Shown here: positions 5,470 to 11,824 of the stretch, in pieces
How positions within the stretch are numbered: position 1 is the stretch's first letter
Layout: each line of letters begins with the position of its first letter
Origin: DATLYT01 sp035574455
Lineage (GTDB): Bacteria; Bacteroidota; Ignavibacteria; UBA10030
DNA: 11,824 nucleotides
Direction of reading: 5' to 3'
NCBI GenBank assembly: GCA_035574455.1
Contig: DATLYT010000025.1
Coordinates: forward strand, 1-11,824
The notes under the pieces: model-generated
Database searches by the model: none
Told to the model about the DNA's origin: nothing
What the model saw: only the letters and a program-made list of their open reading frames with translations
Made by a program: the position numbers and the translations under genes

Positions 5470-7200
5470 TCATCGTTTATAAACAACCTTCCCATCTACA
5501 ATCGTATACAGCACCTGCGTTTTCAAAATATCGGCCGGAGGGATCTCTAACAGATTTCTGGATAACACCACAAGGTCGGCGAGTTTGCCAACCGTGATCG
5601 AGCCTTTGATGTCGTCCTCAAAATTTGCGTACGCCGTGTTCAGCGTGTATGCTCGGATCGCGTCTTTGATATCAATCCGTTGCTCAGGAAACCATCCTTC
5701 CTTCGGCTCGCCTTTGATGGTCTGGCGAGTCACAGCGGCGTAAAGTCCTAACATCGGATTGATCGGGTATTCCGATGCCGACGTGCCCGGCCAATCAGTG
5801 CCAAAGCAGAGTGTCGCGCCGCTCTCCATGATGCTCTTGAACGCATACGCGCCCTTGCATCGCTCGCGACCGATCCGCTCTTCCATCCAACGCATGTCGT
5901 CGCTCAGGTGAAACGGCTGAACTTCCGCGATAACGCCAAGCTCACCCAATCGCTTGAAGTCGTTCGGCGCAATGACCTGCGCGTGCACGAGGCGGAACCG
6001 ACGGTCCTTCTTGCCGTTGACGCGATTGAGCTCTTCTAAATAGTTGAGCAATACATTGTTTGCCTCGTCGCCGATGGCATGGACGGTCAGTTGCAGCCCC
6101 GCCCGGTCTGCGCCTATCATGTAGCTCAGGAATTTTCCTTCGACGAAGTTCCCTGCGCTATCCACCATAAGTGGGCGCCAGCGGCCTCGGTTGGCGGGAT
6201 TGTTCGAATACGGCTCGAAGAACCGTGCGGTGCTCGTGCCCATGATGCCGTCGATGTGGCCTTTGAGTGAGCCAAGGCGAATCCAGGCGTCACCCGAGCC
6301 GATCGTAATACCTTTCTCCGCTACCTCCTGCCACCGGTCTAACCCGTATCGGAAATGAATCCGGCAGGTCAGCTCGCCCTTTGCGTGAAGCTCGCGGTAA
6401 ATCTCCAATTGCTCGTCGTCCGACATGTCGCTCACGTTGGTCACACCATGCTTGCGAATCTCCTCCAGTGCACGTTTCGTCTGCTCCACGCGCCGCTCGT
6501 GCGAAAACGTGCGGGGAATAACCTTGCGAAACAGCGGCAACACTCCTTTGCCGCGGAGGATGCCGGTGAGATTGCCTTTTGTATCCCGCACAAACTCCAC
6601 ATCGTCTGCTTTCGGATCGGTCGGGTTGAGGCCGGCGGCTTTCAACGCCGCGGTGTTGGCAGCAAATTCGGTATCGTCAAATTTCCGGATGAACATTGGG
6701 TAGTCTTTGGTCAGGGCTTCGAGGCGCTTCATGTCGGGCACAAACGGCTCGCGTTTTTTACCGCCGGCTGTTCCCGCCGCCCACTGATCATACGCGCCCC
6801 AGAACCCGCCGAGCACCCACTCGCCTTTTGCTAGTGTGGCCGTGACCTGCTTGACGCGCTGCACGAACTCCTCCTGCGTCCCCACAGCCATGATGTTGAA
6901 TTCCAGAAACTGCGCCGCCGATGCGAAGTGCACATGGTTGTCGTTGAACCCCGGCATCACGAATCGCTGCCGCAGGTCGATCACCTGCGTCTCTTTGCCA
7001 CGCAGCTTCAGGATGTCCGTGGTTTTCCCGACGGCGATGAACTTGCCGTCTTTGATGGCAACGGCTTGCGCGGTGGGATTCTTGTCATCCACAGTCCAGA
7101 TCACGCCGTTGACAAGGATGAGGTCGGCTTTCGGTTGAGCGAAGCCGAACTGGAAAAGCGTACAGAAAAGTAACGAAAGAAATAGTATAGGCTGTTTCAT
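5470..7200 (-). CDS. Exported amidohydrolase (Amidohydro_3, YtcJ-like)
   Basis: A 576-residue metal-dependent hydrolase of the amidohydrolase superfamily, Amidohydro_3/YtcJ-like branch, relatives of which act on N-substituted amides such as formamides. Numbering from the ATG at 7200: a signal peptide KQPILFLSLLFCTLFQFGFA precedes QPK (cut near residue 21); the N-terminal beta-sandwich is ADLILVNGVIWTV; the metal motif is DNHVHF (His89, His91); Lys313 in LKGHIDG is the probable bridging Lys; His374 in HAIGDEANN; His406 in VHAQ; Asp469 in FGTDWP; and the sandwich closes with KLADLVVLSRN. All expected metal ligands are present. A longer in-frame start at 7275 would add 25 residues before the signal peptide; ATG 7200 has GGAG 7 bases ahead and is preferred. 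The natural substrate is unknown. Export suggests a periplasmic scavenging role. Confidence 0.9.
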   Translation of the reverse strand: MKQPILFLSLLFCTLFQFGFAQPKADLILVNGVIWTVDDKNPTAQAVAIKDGKFIAVGKTTDILKLRGKETQVIDLRQRFVMPGFNDNHVHFASAAQFLEFNIMAVGTQEEFVQRVKQVTATLAKGEWVLGGFWGAYDQWAAGTAGGKKREPFVPDMKRLEALTKDYPMFIRKFDDTEFAANTAALKAAGLNPTDPKADDVEFVRDTKGNLTGILRGKGVLPLFRKVIPRTFSHERRVEQTKRALEEIRKHGVTNVSDMSDDEQLEIYRELHAKGELTCRIHFRYGLDRWQEVAEKGITIGSGDAWIRLGSLKGHIDGIMGTSTARFFEPYSNNPANRGRWRPLMVDSAGNFVEGKFLSYMIGADRAGLQLTVHAIGDEANNVLLNYLEELNRVNGKKDRRFRLVHAQVIAPNDFKRLGELGVIAEVQPFHLSDDMRWMEERIGRERCKGAYAFKSIMESGATLCFGTDWPGTSASEYPINPMLGLYAAVTRQTIKGEPKEGWFPEQRIDIKDAIRAYTLNTAYANFEDDIKGSITVGKLADLVVLSRNLLEIPPADILKTQVLYTIVDGKVVYKR

Positions 7201-7294
7201 AACAGCTCCAAGGTTCAGAGGAGAGGGAGAAATCCTGTGGCGCTGGAAGCTAACCAGACGTTGAGGGAAAAGCAAGAGTTAGTTATTGAGGAGC

Positions 7295-7342
7295 AGATGG
7301 ACACCACCTCAACCTGTGTCAATACGCAGGTGGCGTCCATCT
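7295..7342. repeat. 15-bp inverted repeat with 18-base loop between sppA-like gene and amidohydrolase
   Basis: AGATGGACACCACCT (7295-7309) and AGGTGGCGTCCATCT (7328-7342) are inverted copies matching at 14 of 15 positions. The loop contains ACCTG, which can pair with CAGGT overlapping the right arm, giving an alternative fold. It lies 66 bases past the stop of the barrel-SppA gene and 95 bases before the amidohydrolase start. No T-run follows on the - strand, so a simple intrinsic terminator is unlikely; a mobile palindromic repeat or an RNA processing hairpin is more likely. Confidence 0.6.
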
Positions 7343-7366
7343 CAACGTGGCAGTCTTGAGTTCGGT

Positions 7367-7390
7367 GCCCGCCCGAACGACGTAGGCGGG
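7367..7390. repeat. GC-rich hairpin related to the repeat at 282-304
   Basis: CCCGCC (7368-7373) pairs with GGCGGG (7385-7390) across an 11-base loop CGAACGACGTA. Compared with 282-304, the loop keeps GAACG and CGTA in order. The element lies 17 bases downstream of the barrel-SppA stop codon, so it may also help end that transcript, although no T-run follows. Confidence 0.45.
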
Positions 7391-7407
7391 GACTCCATCG
7401 CGTCTCT

Positions 7408-9828
7408 CTAATACATCCTCGTCAAATCCATATCCTCCAGCGGAAGAATCGGCATCGGTATGCCGTTGTTCTTCAGCCGGAATTTCAGATGCTCGACCAG
7501 CGGGTCGGGCTGCGCAATCTCGAAGCCCAAGAGCTTCGGCATTAAGATACTGAAATCCAACAGCCCCGCTTTCGGCATCTCCACAATCGTTACGTCCTTG
7601 TCTTTCAGTCCAGCCCGCTCTTTGGCAATCTCGATTGCTGTTTCCAGGCCGCCTAAGACATCCACCAACCCATTCTTCTTTCCGTCAGAGCCGGACCAGA
7701 CACGGCCCTGCGCGAGTGCTTCGATTTCTTCTGCCTTCATCTCGCGCCCGCTGGCAACCTTCCCCACAAAATCGGTGTAGAGCGTTTTGATAAACGTCTC
7801 CATCCGGCTTCGTTCCTCGGCGGTAAGGTTGCGGTCGGGGATTCCCACGCCGATGAACGGCAGCGCGAAGCCGAAGCCGAGGTCCGCATGTTCACCCGCC
7901 TTCACATGGTCGGTGGTGATGCCGAGTTTCTCTTTCAAGCCCTTGTCGTACATCCATCCGCCGATGACGCCGATAGAACCGGTGATGGTATTCGGCGCAG
8001 CCACGATCGTGTCGGCATACATCGAGAGCCAGTAGCCGCCGGATGCTGCCACCGCGCCCTGCGAAACGATGACCGGCTTTTTCCCTTTTGCCTTCTTGAG
8101 CGCCTCGGCAATGTAGTCGGACGCCATCGGGTCGCCGCCGGGAGAATCCACGCGCAGCACGATGGCCTTCACCATCCGGTCGTTCACTGCAGCCTCAACA
8201 TCCTTCACGAGAGTGCGTGCTTTGATTCCCTCGTCCATCGCGCAGGCACCGAGAGCATAAATGACGGCAATCTTGGGCTTCTCACCCCAGCGGTTGTCCT
8301 TGGGGAGATTGAACTCCGCAAGAGCATTTCGTTCTACGTAACGTTTCTCTTTACCTTCGAGCTGTTTGATTACCTCTTTCACGGTTTCCCATCGACCCAG
8401 TGTATCCACTAACTTACGCTCGAGAGCGTGCTGGGGGAGGAAGACCATTTCGGTATTGACCATGGCATCGAATTGGTCGGGAGAGAAACCGCGGGCGGCG
8501 GAGATTTCTTCTTTCGCCAGCCGGTAGTAGGCATTCACAAGCTCCTGCCGCTGCTCGCGATCGGCATCGGACATTGTTTCGCGCGAAAAGCTCTCGTACG
8601 CCGATTTGTATTTGAAGAAGCGCCACTCGTCGTACCCGATGCCGACTTTTTCCAATGTGCCTTTCAAAAATGTTCGGCCGGCAATGTAGCCTTCGAGTTG
8701 AATCATCCCCTGGGTATCCATCACGATCTTGTCCGCGACGGATGCGAAGTGGTACACCGTGATGTTCGGCCGGTCGATGAAAACAACCACGTGCTTGCCG
8801 GTGGATTGAAAGTCCCGCAGCTTCTCGCGCAGCTCCCACGCAATCTCACGGTCGACATTCATCCCCGATGTGTTGATGGCGATTCCCGCAACGGAGGGGT
8901 CTTCTTTTGCCGCGTCGATGGTAGCGAGGAGGTCGGCGAGTGTCTTGGAGTTGTCGAAGTACATGAAGCGGCGGTACTTCACGGGGCCGAACATGTTGAG
9001 CTCAAGGTATTTCGATTTTTTGCCGAACTTGGCGAGCACCGTCCGGTCATACGCGCCGAGGCGAATGGCGTGCGTGCTGTACGCATAGTTGGAGTTCTTG
9101 TCATAGTGCATCTGTGTCCCCACGCCGGCATTGCCGAGGCTGAGCTGGAAACCGATGGTGAATGCTTTCGTGTCGAAGTACCGGCCGGTCACTCGCACAC
9201 CCGGCAACAGTTCCGTTGCAGCGCCGACGCTCCACCCGCCATCACTGAACGTCTGGCCGCTCTGGATCGCGTAGTCTGCAAAGAAAGCCACTTTTTCATT
9301 TCCGAACGGCCGCACGGCTGCGTCAACCACGCCTTCACTTCCGCCATGGCCCAGGTTGGTCGTTCCCACAAGGCCAAGGGAAAAGTAGGCATTCGGTCGT
9401 CCCAGAACGCCGAAGGAGACATGCGTTGATCGATTCACAAGTCGCGTCTCGCCGCGCGACCATCCGATAGAAAAGCCTGTGCTGAGTTGTGGCGTTCCCC
9501 TTGCAAAGGAGAGACGGTAGTCGGTCACATAGCCGTCGGGCAGTTTCTGGTGAATGAAGCCGAAGCCGGCATTTGGAGTTGCGAAGAACACACCCCAGCG
9601 GTTGAAGTCTTTCCACCGCCCTTTTGCCTCAGACACTGTCAAGTAGAGGTCAGGTTGATGGAGGTAGTTGATCGCGGCCGGGTTGTCAAAACCGTACAGC
9701 CCGAACTTCATCGCGCCGGGTGAGGTAAGTTGAAAGTCGTTGGAGTAGTACGAGGGAAAGCTGATCTGCGCTATCGTCGTACTCTCAATAAACATGAAGA
9801 AAGAGAGTAGCAGAAGAGAACGTTTCAT
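7408..9828 (-). CDS. sppA: Signal peptide peptidase SppA with N-terminal beta-barrel-like domain
   Basis: An 806-residue exported protein. The C-terminal part, from about residue 275 (LELNMFGPVKYRR) to the end, is a long-form (67K-type, two-domain) SppA serine protease, which degrades cleaved signal peptides and membrane-associated peptides. The catalytic Lys408 sits in FKYKSAYESFSRETMSD (E. coli Lys209 motif YKSA) and Ser596 in GAVAASGGYW (E. coli Ser409); DSPGGDP and ITGSIGVIGG are also family blocks. Residues 1-21 are a signal peptide ending STTIAQ. Residues about 22-265 are not SppA: they show SPGAMKFGLYGFDNPAA, resembling the start of PorV/UPF0164-type barrel proteins, and many alternating Gly/aromatic strands. 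E. coli SppA lacks this and is an inner-membrane protein, so outer-membrane anchoring is inferred here. ATG 9828 has a perfect GGAGG at 5-base spacing; the in-frame ATG at 9867 is poorer. Confidence 0.88.
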   Translation of the reverse strand: MKRSLLLLSFFMFIESTTIAQISFPSYYSNDFQLTSPGAMKFGLYGFDNPAAINYLHQPDLYLTVSEAKGRWKDFNRWGVFFATPNAGFGFIHQKLPDGYVTDYRLSFARGTPQLSTGFSIGWSRGETRLVNRSTHVSFGVLGRPNAYFSLGLVGTTNLGHGGSEGVVDAAVRPFGNEKVAFFADYAIQSGQTFSDGGWSVGAATELLPGVRVTGRYFDTKAFTIGFQLSLGNAGVGTQMHYDKNSNYAYSTHAIRLGAYDRTVLAKFGKKSKYLELNMFGPVKYRRFMYFDNSKTLADLLATIDAAKEDPSVAGIAINTSGMNVDREIAWELREKLRDFQSTGKHVVVFIDRPNITVYHFASVADKIVMDTQGMIQLEGYIAGRTFLKGTLEKVGIGYDEWRFFKYKSAYESFSRETMSDADREQRQELVNAYYRLAKEEISAARGFSPDQFDAMVNTEMVFLPQHALERKLVDTLGRWETVKEVIKQLEGKEKRYVERNALAEFNLPKDNRWGEKPKIAVIYALGACAMDEGIKARTLVKDVEAAVNDRMVKAIVLRVDSPGGDPMASDYIAEALKKAKGKKPVIVSQGAVAASGGYWLSMYADTIVAAPNTITGSIGVIGGWMYDKGLKEKLGITTDHVKAGEHADLGFGFALPFIGVGIPDRNLTAEERSRMETFIKTLYTDFVGKVASGREMKAEEIEALAQGRVWSGSDGKKNGLVDVLGGLETAIEIAKERAGLKDKDVTIVEMPKAGLLDFSILMPKLLGFEIAQPDPLVEHLKFRLKNNGIPMPILPLEDMDLTRMY

Positions 9829-9859
9829 AATACCTCCGCAGGTTGTCATCGGTTTGAGG

Positions 9860-9888
9860 AACCGCAAAGTTCGCTAAGGAGCATAAAG
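9860..9888. repeat. ACCGCAAAG-type short quasi-periodic repeat
   Basis: ACCGCAAAG, TTCGCTAAGG and AGCATAAAG follow each other within the leader of the barrel-SppA gene. The layout is the same as the block at 4274-4303. I recall strings like ACCGCAAAG repeated with CGCAAAG as a frequent intergenic element in environmental genomes. Function unknown. Confidence 0.4.
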
Positions 9889-9928
9889 AATACCTGTTTG
9901 AGATTTCTGAAAGATTCTAAGTCTCTTG

Positions 9929-9962
9929 TCATTCTGAGTCCGCCTCTGGCGGACGAAGAATC
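9929..9962. repeat. CATTCTGAG...GAAGAATC palindromic repeat
   Basis: An inner stem TCCGCC (9939-9944) and GGCGGA (9948-9953) with a 3-base loop is flanked by ATTCT (9931-9935) and AGAAT (9957-9961). The frame TCATTCTGAG plus variable stem plus GAAGAATC is one I recognise as a widespread intergenic palindrome in Bacteroidota/Chlorobiota-like and other environmental genomes. It lies between trpF and the barrel-SppA gene. Confidence 0.6.
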
Positions 9963-9984
9963 CCATCGACGTATTTTTAGAATC

Positions 9985-10036
9985 AAAAAGTAGATTTCCC
10001 TCCTGCCTGAACAATGTTCCAGTGGAGGCGGGGAGG
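9985..10036 (-). terminator. Intrinsic terminator-like hairpin after trpF
   Basis: On the - strand, CCTCC, GCCT and GAAC pair with GTTC, AGGC and GGAGG (arms at 10016-10036 and 9999-10012) in a stem with one 6-base bulge and a small internal loop. TTTTT follows (complement of 9985-9989), about 9 bases after the stem. It begins 11 bases past the trpF stop. The position is right, but the bulge and the late T-run make it a moderate candidate. Confidence 0.45.
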
Positions 10037-10046
10037 TTCGTCGCGG

Positions 10047-10703
10047 TTACACATGATTGATACGCTCGAAGAACGCGGCAAGTTTCGATTCATCCAGTAA
10101 ACCGTTGGTGCGAACACCCGTGCAGACATCGAGAGCGTAGGGCTGGACGCGTTCGATGGCTTCGTGGACATTCTCCGGTTTCAGTCCACCGGCGAGAAAC
10201 AGCGGAACGCCCGCGCGTTCGCGAATTTCCTTGCTGATGCTCCAATCGTGCACCCGCCCTGTCCCGCCAAGCACTTTGACGGCGAGAGAAGGGTTGCCGG
10301 AATCCAGCAGGATCGCGTCGACGTAGGGTGCAACCGCCAGCGCTTTGTCGATAGCCTCGCGACCATTCACGTGAATTACCTGCACGAGTGCGACACCGGG
10401 AAGTTTGTTGCGCAAGGTCTTGAGAGTTTCGACAGAAACGGCATCCACCAGCTGGAGCGTGTTGACACCCGTGCGGCGCTGTTGGTCAACAATCGAATCG
10501 GTGTCTTGTTTGCTCGTGAGCAAGAACGATGATACGCCCGGCGGAATGGTGCGCGCAATCTCGGCAATCAGCTCCTCATCGATCGGACCTGGCCCGCTGG
10601 GCATCGCAGAGACGAAGCCGACTGCCGATGCTCCGTACCGGATCGCCAGCTGTGCCTCACTCACAGATTGAATGCAGCAGATTTTTACACGGGGTCGGTA
10701 CAT
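10047..10703 (-). CDS. trpF: Phosphoribosylanthranilate isomerase-like protein (TrpF family, divergent)
   Basis: A 218-residue TIM-barrel protein of the TrpF family. TrpF converts N-(5'-phosphoribosyl)anthranilate to the carboxyphenylamino-deoxyribulose phosphate in tryptophan synthesis. The general base Cys9 is in VKICC and the general acid Asp134 in AILLDSG. GGTGRVHDW and FLAGGLKPENV match the phosphate-binding loops, and LDVCTGVR matches the final DVSSGVE region. Departures from typical TrpF are KICC for KICG, QLVDA for QLHG, and CTGVR for SSGVE; I recognise this as a divergent stand-alone subgroup, so its substrate should be treated as unproven. No other trp gene is in the window. The start at 10703 is chosen because the in-frame ATG at 10766 lies inside the terminator of the upstream gene and a TATAAT promoter box falls between the two. 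No clear ribosome binding site precedes 10703. Confidence 0.8.
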   Translation of the reverse strand: MYRPRVKICCIQSVSEAQLAIRYGASAVGFVSAMPSGPGPIDEELIAEIARTIPPGVSSFLLTSKQDTDSIVDQQRRTGVNTLQLVDAVSVETLKTLRNKLPGVALVQVIHVNGREAIDKALAVAPYVDAILLDSGNPSLAVKVLGGTGRVHDWSISKEIRERAGVPLFLAGGLKPENVHEAIERVQPYALDVCTGVRTNGLLDESKLAAFFERINHV

Positions 10704-10724
10704 GCGGAAATGAATTCTACCCTC

Positions 10725-10753
10725 ATTATACGGAAAAGGATTCCTTCCTGCAA
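10725..10753 (-). promoter_or_regulatory. Sigma70-like promoter of trpF
   Basis: On the - strand TTGCAG (complement of 10748-10753) is followed after 17 bases by a perfect TATAAT (complement of 10725-10730). A start near 10718 would give a leader of about 15 bases before the trpF ATG. The promoter begins right after the T-run of the upstream terminator, so trpF appears to be an independent unit. The -35 box is weak. Confidence 0.55.
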
Positions 10754-10787
10754 AAAAAAGCCCCACGCCGTTTCCGACGCGGGGCTT
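10752..10787 (-). terminator. Strong intrinsic terminator after the outer-membrane protein gene
   Basis: On the - strand AAGCCCCGCGTC pairs with GGCGTGGGGCTT over 12 bp (two G-T wobbles) around a 6-base loop GGAAAC, directly followed by eight T (complement of 10752-10759, overlapping the last two stem bases). It starts 20 bases past the stop of the outer-membrane protein gene. This is a textbook Rho-independent terminator and the clearest in the window. Confidence 0.92.
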
Positions 10788-10807
10788 CTTGGAGAAACAC
10801 TGAAGGG

Positions 10808-11551
10808 CTATAAGCCAAACATCAGCGTTACAGTGAGGTGAACCGTGCTGATGCTGCGGCTGTTGGCGATGAAGTGCTTGTCGTCCCCTGCTCGGAAGAG
10901 GGGATCGCGATCATCATTGACACTGCGGTACGAATCGAGTCGTGCATCGTCCAGTGGATTGGGATCGTTCCAGGATTTGCCGAGGAGATTGACGGCGTCA
11001 TAACGGGCAGCGACGTCGAGGTTCATCCCTGGGCCCAGGCTGAAGATCATCCCAACCGATCCGCCTAATCCGATGCGCGTCTCGGATGGAATGTCGTACG
11101 TGCCGCTGGAAAGTTTTGAGACTCCCTGGAAGGTCGACTCCCCACCGATGACATTAATCCCAACTTGTCCACCCAGATACACACTAAAAGGCGCGAACGG
11201 AAGGGAGAAGCTATACTCGGGTCCGACTTTGGCGGAAAGGATTGTGTGCTTCACTTCAACTTTCCCCTGTCCGGGTTCCGCTTCACCGCTGTTGCTGAGA
11301 CGAGAGTATCCGACTTCACCCATCAGTCGCATGCCGAGCGCACCGACACGCGCCTTCGCGTGGACGTTAATTCCACTGGATAAGCCGTACTTTGTTCCTT
11401 GGTAGTACTCGATCGTTGAACCGCCGTAATCGCCGGAGGGCATCGCGAGCCCCAGGCCGACGCCGCCTTGTAGCGTAATCTGTGCCGTTGCGGGTATCGC
11501 ACTCAGCACACCAAGGATCGTTATGATGATCAGGAATCTAGTAAGTCTCAT
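10808..11551 (-). CDS. Outer-membrane beta-barrel protein
   Basis: A 247-residue predicted outer-membrane beta-barrel protein of unknown function. From the ATG at 11551 it opens with a signal peptide RLTRFLIIITILGVLSAIPA ending ATAQ, then ITLQGGVGLGLAMPSGDYGG. The body alternates strands and Gly-rich turns (GLSSGINVHAKARVGALGMR, LGGQVGINVIGG, IGLGGSVGMIFSLGPGMNLD) and closes with HLTVTLMFGL, a terminal beta-signal-like strand with an aromatic residue second from last. The pattern fits small OmpX/OprF-N-type barrels of 8 strands or slightly more. The start has AGAGGAGG 8 bases upstream; the in-frame ATG at 11617 would put 22 extra residues ahead of the signal peptide. A strong terminator follows, so it is probably the last or only gene of its transcript. 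Confidence 0.82.
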   Translation of the reverse strand: MRLTRFLIIITILGVLSAIPATAQITLQGGVGLGLAMPSGDYGGSTIEYYQGTKYGLSSGINVHAKARVGALGMRLMGEVGYSRLSNSGEAEPGQGKVEVKHTILSAKVGPEYSFSLPFAPFSVYLGGQVGINVIGGESTFQGVSKLSSGTYDIPSETRIGLGGSVGMIFSLGPGMNLDVAARYDAVNLLGKSWNDPNPLDDARLDSYRSVNDDRDPLFRAGDDKHFIANSRSISTVHLTVTLMFGL

Positions 11552-11620
11552 GCTGCAGCCTCCTCTGTTGGATAAATGTTCTTGAACAAGATGTTCTGTG
11601 TGTGAAGAAACGTACAATAC

Positions 11621-11630
11621 TTCAGCTGAA
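11621..11630. promoter_or_regulatory. 10-bp perfect palindrome upstream of the outer-membrane protein gene
   Basis: TTCAGCTGAA is perfectly self-complementary and lies 70 bases upstream of the outer-membrane protein ATG. It could be a dimeric regulator site. Palindromes of this size occur by chance, and no convincing -10/-35 pair was found beside it. Confidence 0.2.
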
Positions 11631-11666
11631 CGATATGTGACGCGGCTCAGCTAAAAAACTCTCGAT

Positions 11667-11824
11667 TTAACCGAAGAGAATCTGCACAAGGCCAAATCCG
11701 ACGACAAATACAATCGGCGGTGCAGCCTGGGAAAACCATTTCCATGGTTTATCGAGCTTCATGCCGAGCGCTGCGGCAGTGAACAACGCAGCTACTGCTC
11801 CCCACAGGATCGCCATGCTGATGG
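11667..11824 (-). CDS. Small hydrophobic membrane protein, C-terminal fragment
   Basis: An open frame runs off the right edge and ends at a TAA (complement of 11667-11669). The last 52 codons read ISMAILWGAVAALFTAAALG, then MKLDKPWKWFSQ, then AAPPIVFVVGFGLVQILFG: two hydrophobic segments of about 18-19 residues joined by a basic, Trp-rich loop, the layout of a membrane hairpin. It may be the tail of a larger protein or a tiny protein starting at the internal ATG (about 49 residues); the edge prevents a decision. I do not recognise the family. It lies 115 bases upstream of the outer-membrane protein gene on the same strand. Confidence 0.6.
   Translation of the reverse strand, partial: ISMAILWGAVAALFTAAALGMKLDKPWKWFSQAAPPIVFVVGFGLVQILFG

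Noticed and set aside
4962..5597. A 211-codon open frame on the + strand opposite hicB-hicA
   Set aside because: The opposite strand carries recognisable HicB and HicA with overlapping starts and a strong ribosome binding site. This frame crosses the palindrome spacer and the amidohydrolase tail and shows no domain.
8428..9429. A 333-codon open frame on the + strand opposite the barrel-SppA gene
   Set aside because: It is antisense to a gene with intact catalytic motifs, its product is rich in His, Arg and Val with no recognisable family, and no ribosome binding site precedes it. It looks like a shadow frame caused by codon bias.
9829..9867. Extended start of the barrel-SppA gene at 9867
   Set aside because: ATG 9828 has GGAGG at 5-base spacing and places a clean signal peptide at the N-terminus; the longer form puts 13 residues before it.
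10704..10766. Extended trpF start at 10766
   Set aside because: The added codons lie in the upstream terminator stem and the TATAAT promoter box, so they are not expected to be translated.
1..11824. CRISPR array, prophage or insertion sequence
   Set aside because: No regularly spaced identical repeats with unique spacers, no transposase, integrase or phage gene, and no terminal inverted repeats around a coding region were found.

Overview
The window looks like a chromosomal segment from a Gram-negative, didermic bacterium of moderate GC content. The best fit is an environmental Bacteroidota/Chlorobiota/Ignavibacteriota-type lineage. This is inferred from several Sec-exported proteins ending in AQ at the signal-peptidase site, an outer-membrane beta-barrel protein, a lipoprotein, an exported SppA with a barrel-like front end, a DUF2652 protein, and intergenic repeats of the 'CATTCTGAG...GAAGAATC' and 'ACCGCAGAG' kinds that I recall from such genomes. 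No rRNA or tRNA is present to settle the taxonomy.

Left half (1-4254), all on the + strand: the tail of endonuclease IV (nfo); a repeat-filled spacer (200-533); the AMMECR1/Memo-associated radical SAM enzyme (amrS); then a compact run of methylglyoxal synthase (mgsA), an AHSA1/SRPBCC protein starting on the mgsA stop codon, a DUF2652+SRPBCC protein 8 bases later, and a small lipoprotein. The tight spacing suggests mgsA, the SRPBCC gene and the DUF2652 gene are co-transcribed, with the lipoprotein possibly included.

Convergence point (4255-4358): a short spacer with a repeat and a hairpin separates the two transcription directions.

Right half (4359-11824), all on the - strand. Read in transcription order from the right edge: the end of a small membrane protein; an outer-membrane beta-barrel protein with a strong intrinsic terminator; a divergent stand-alone TrpF with its own sigma70-like promoter; the SppA protease with a beta-barrel-like N-terminal extension; an exported Amidohydro_3 metallohydrolase; a hicB-hicA toxin-antitoxin pair; and an exported histidine phosphatase overlapping the end of hicA.

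The genes do not form one pathway. The most unusual items are the barrel-SppA fusion, the DUF2652 (cyclase-like)/SRPBCC protein beside a second SRPBCC protein and mgsA, and a high density of small palindromic or hairpin repeats of at least four types in nearly every spacer, with no transposase in the window. I found no CRISPR array, insertion sequence, prophage or RNA gene, and no clearly new multi-gene defence system. HicBA is the only recognised defence or stress-type module.
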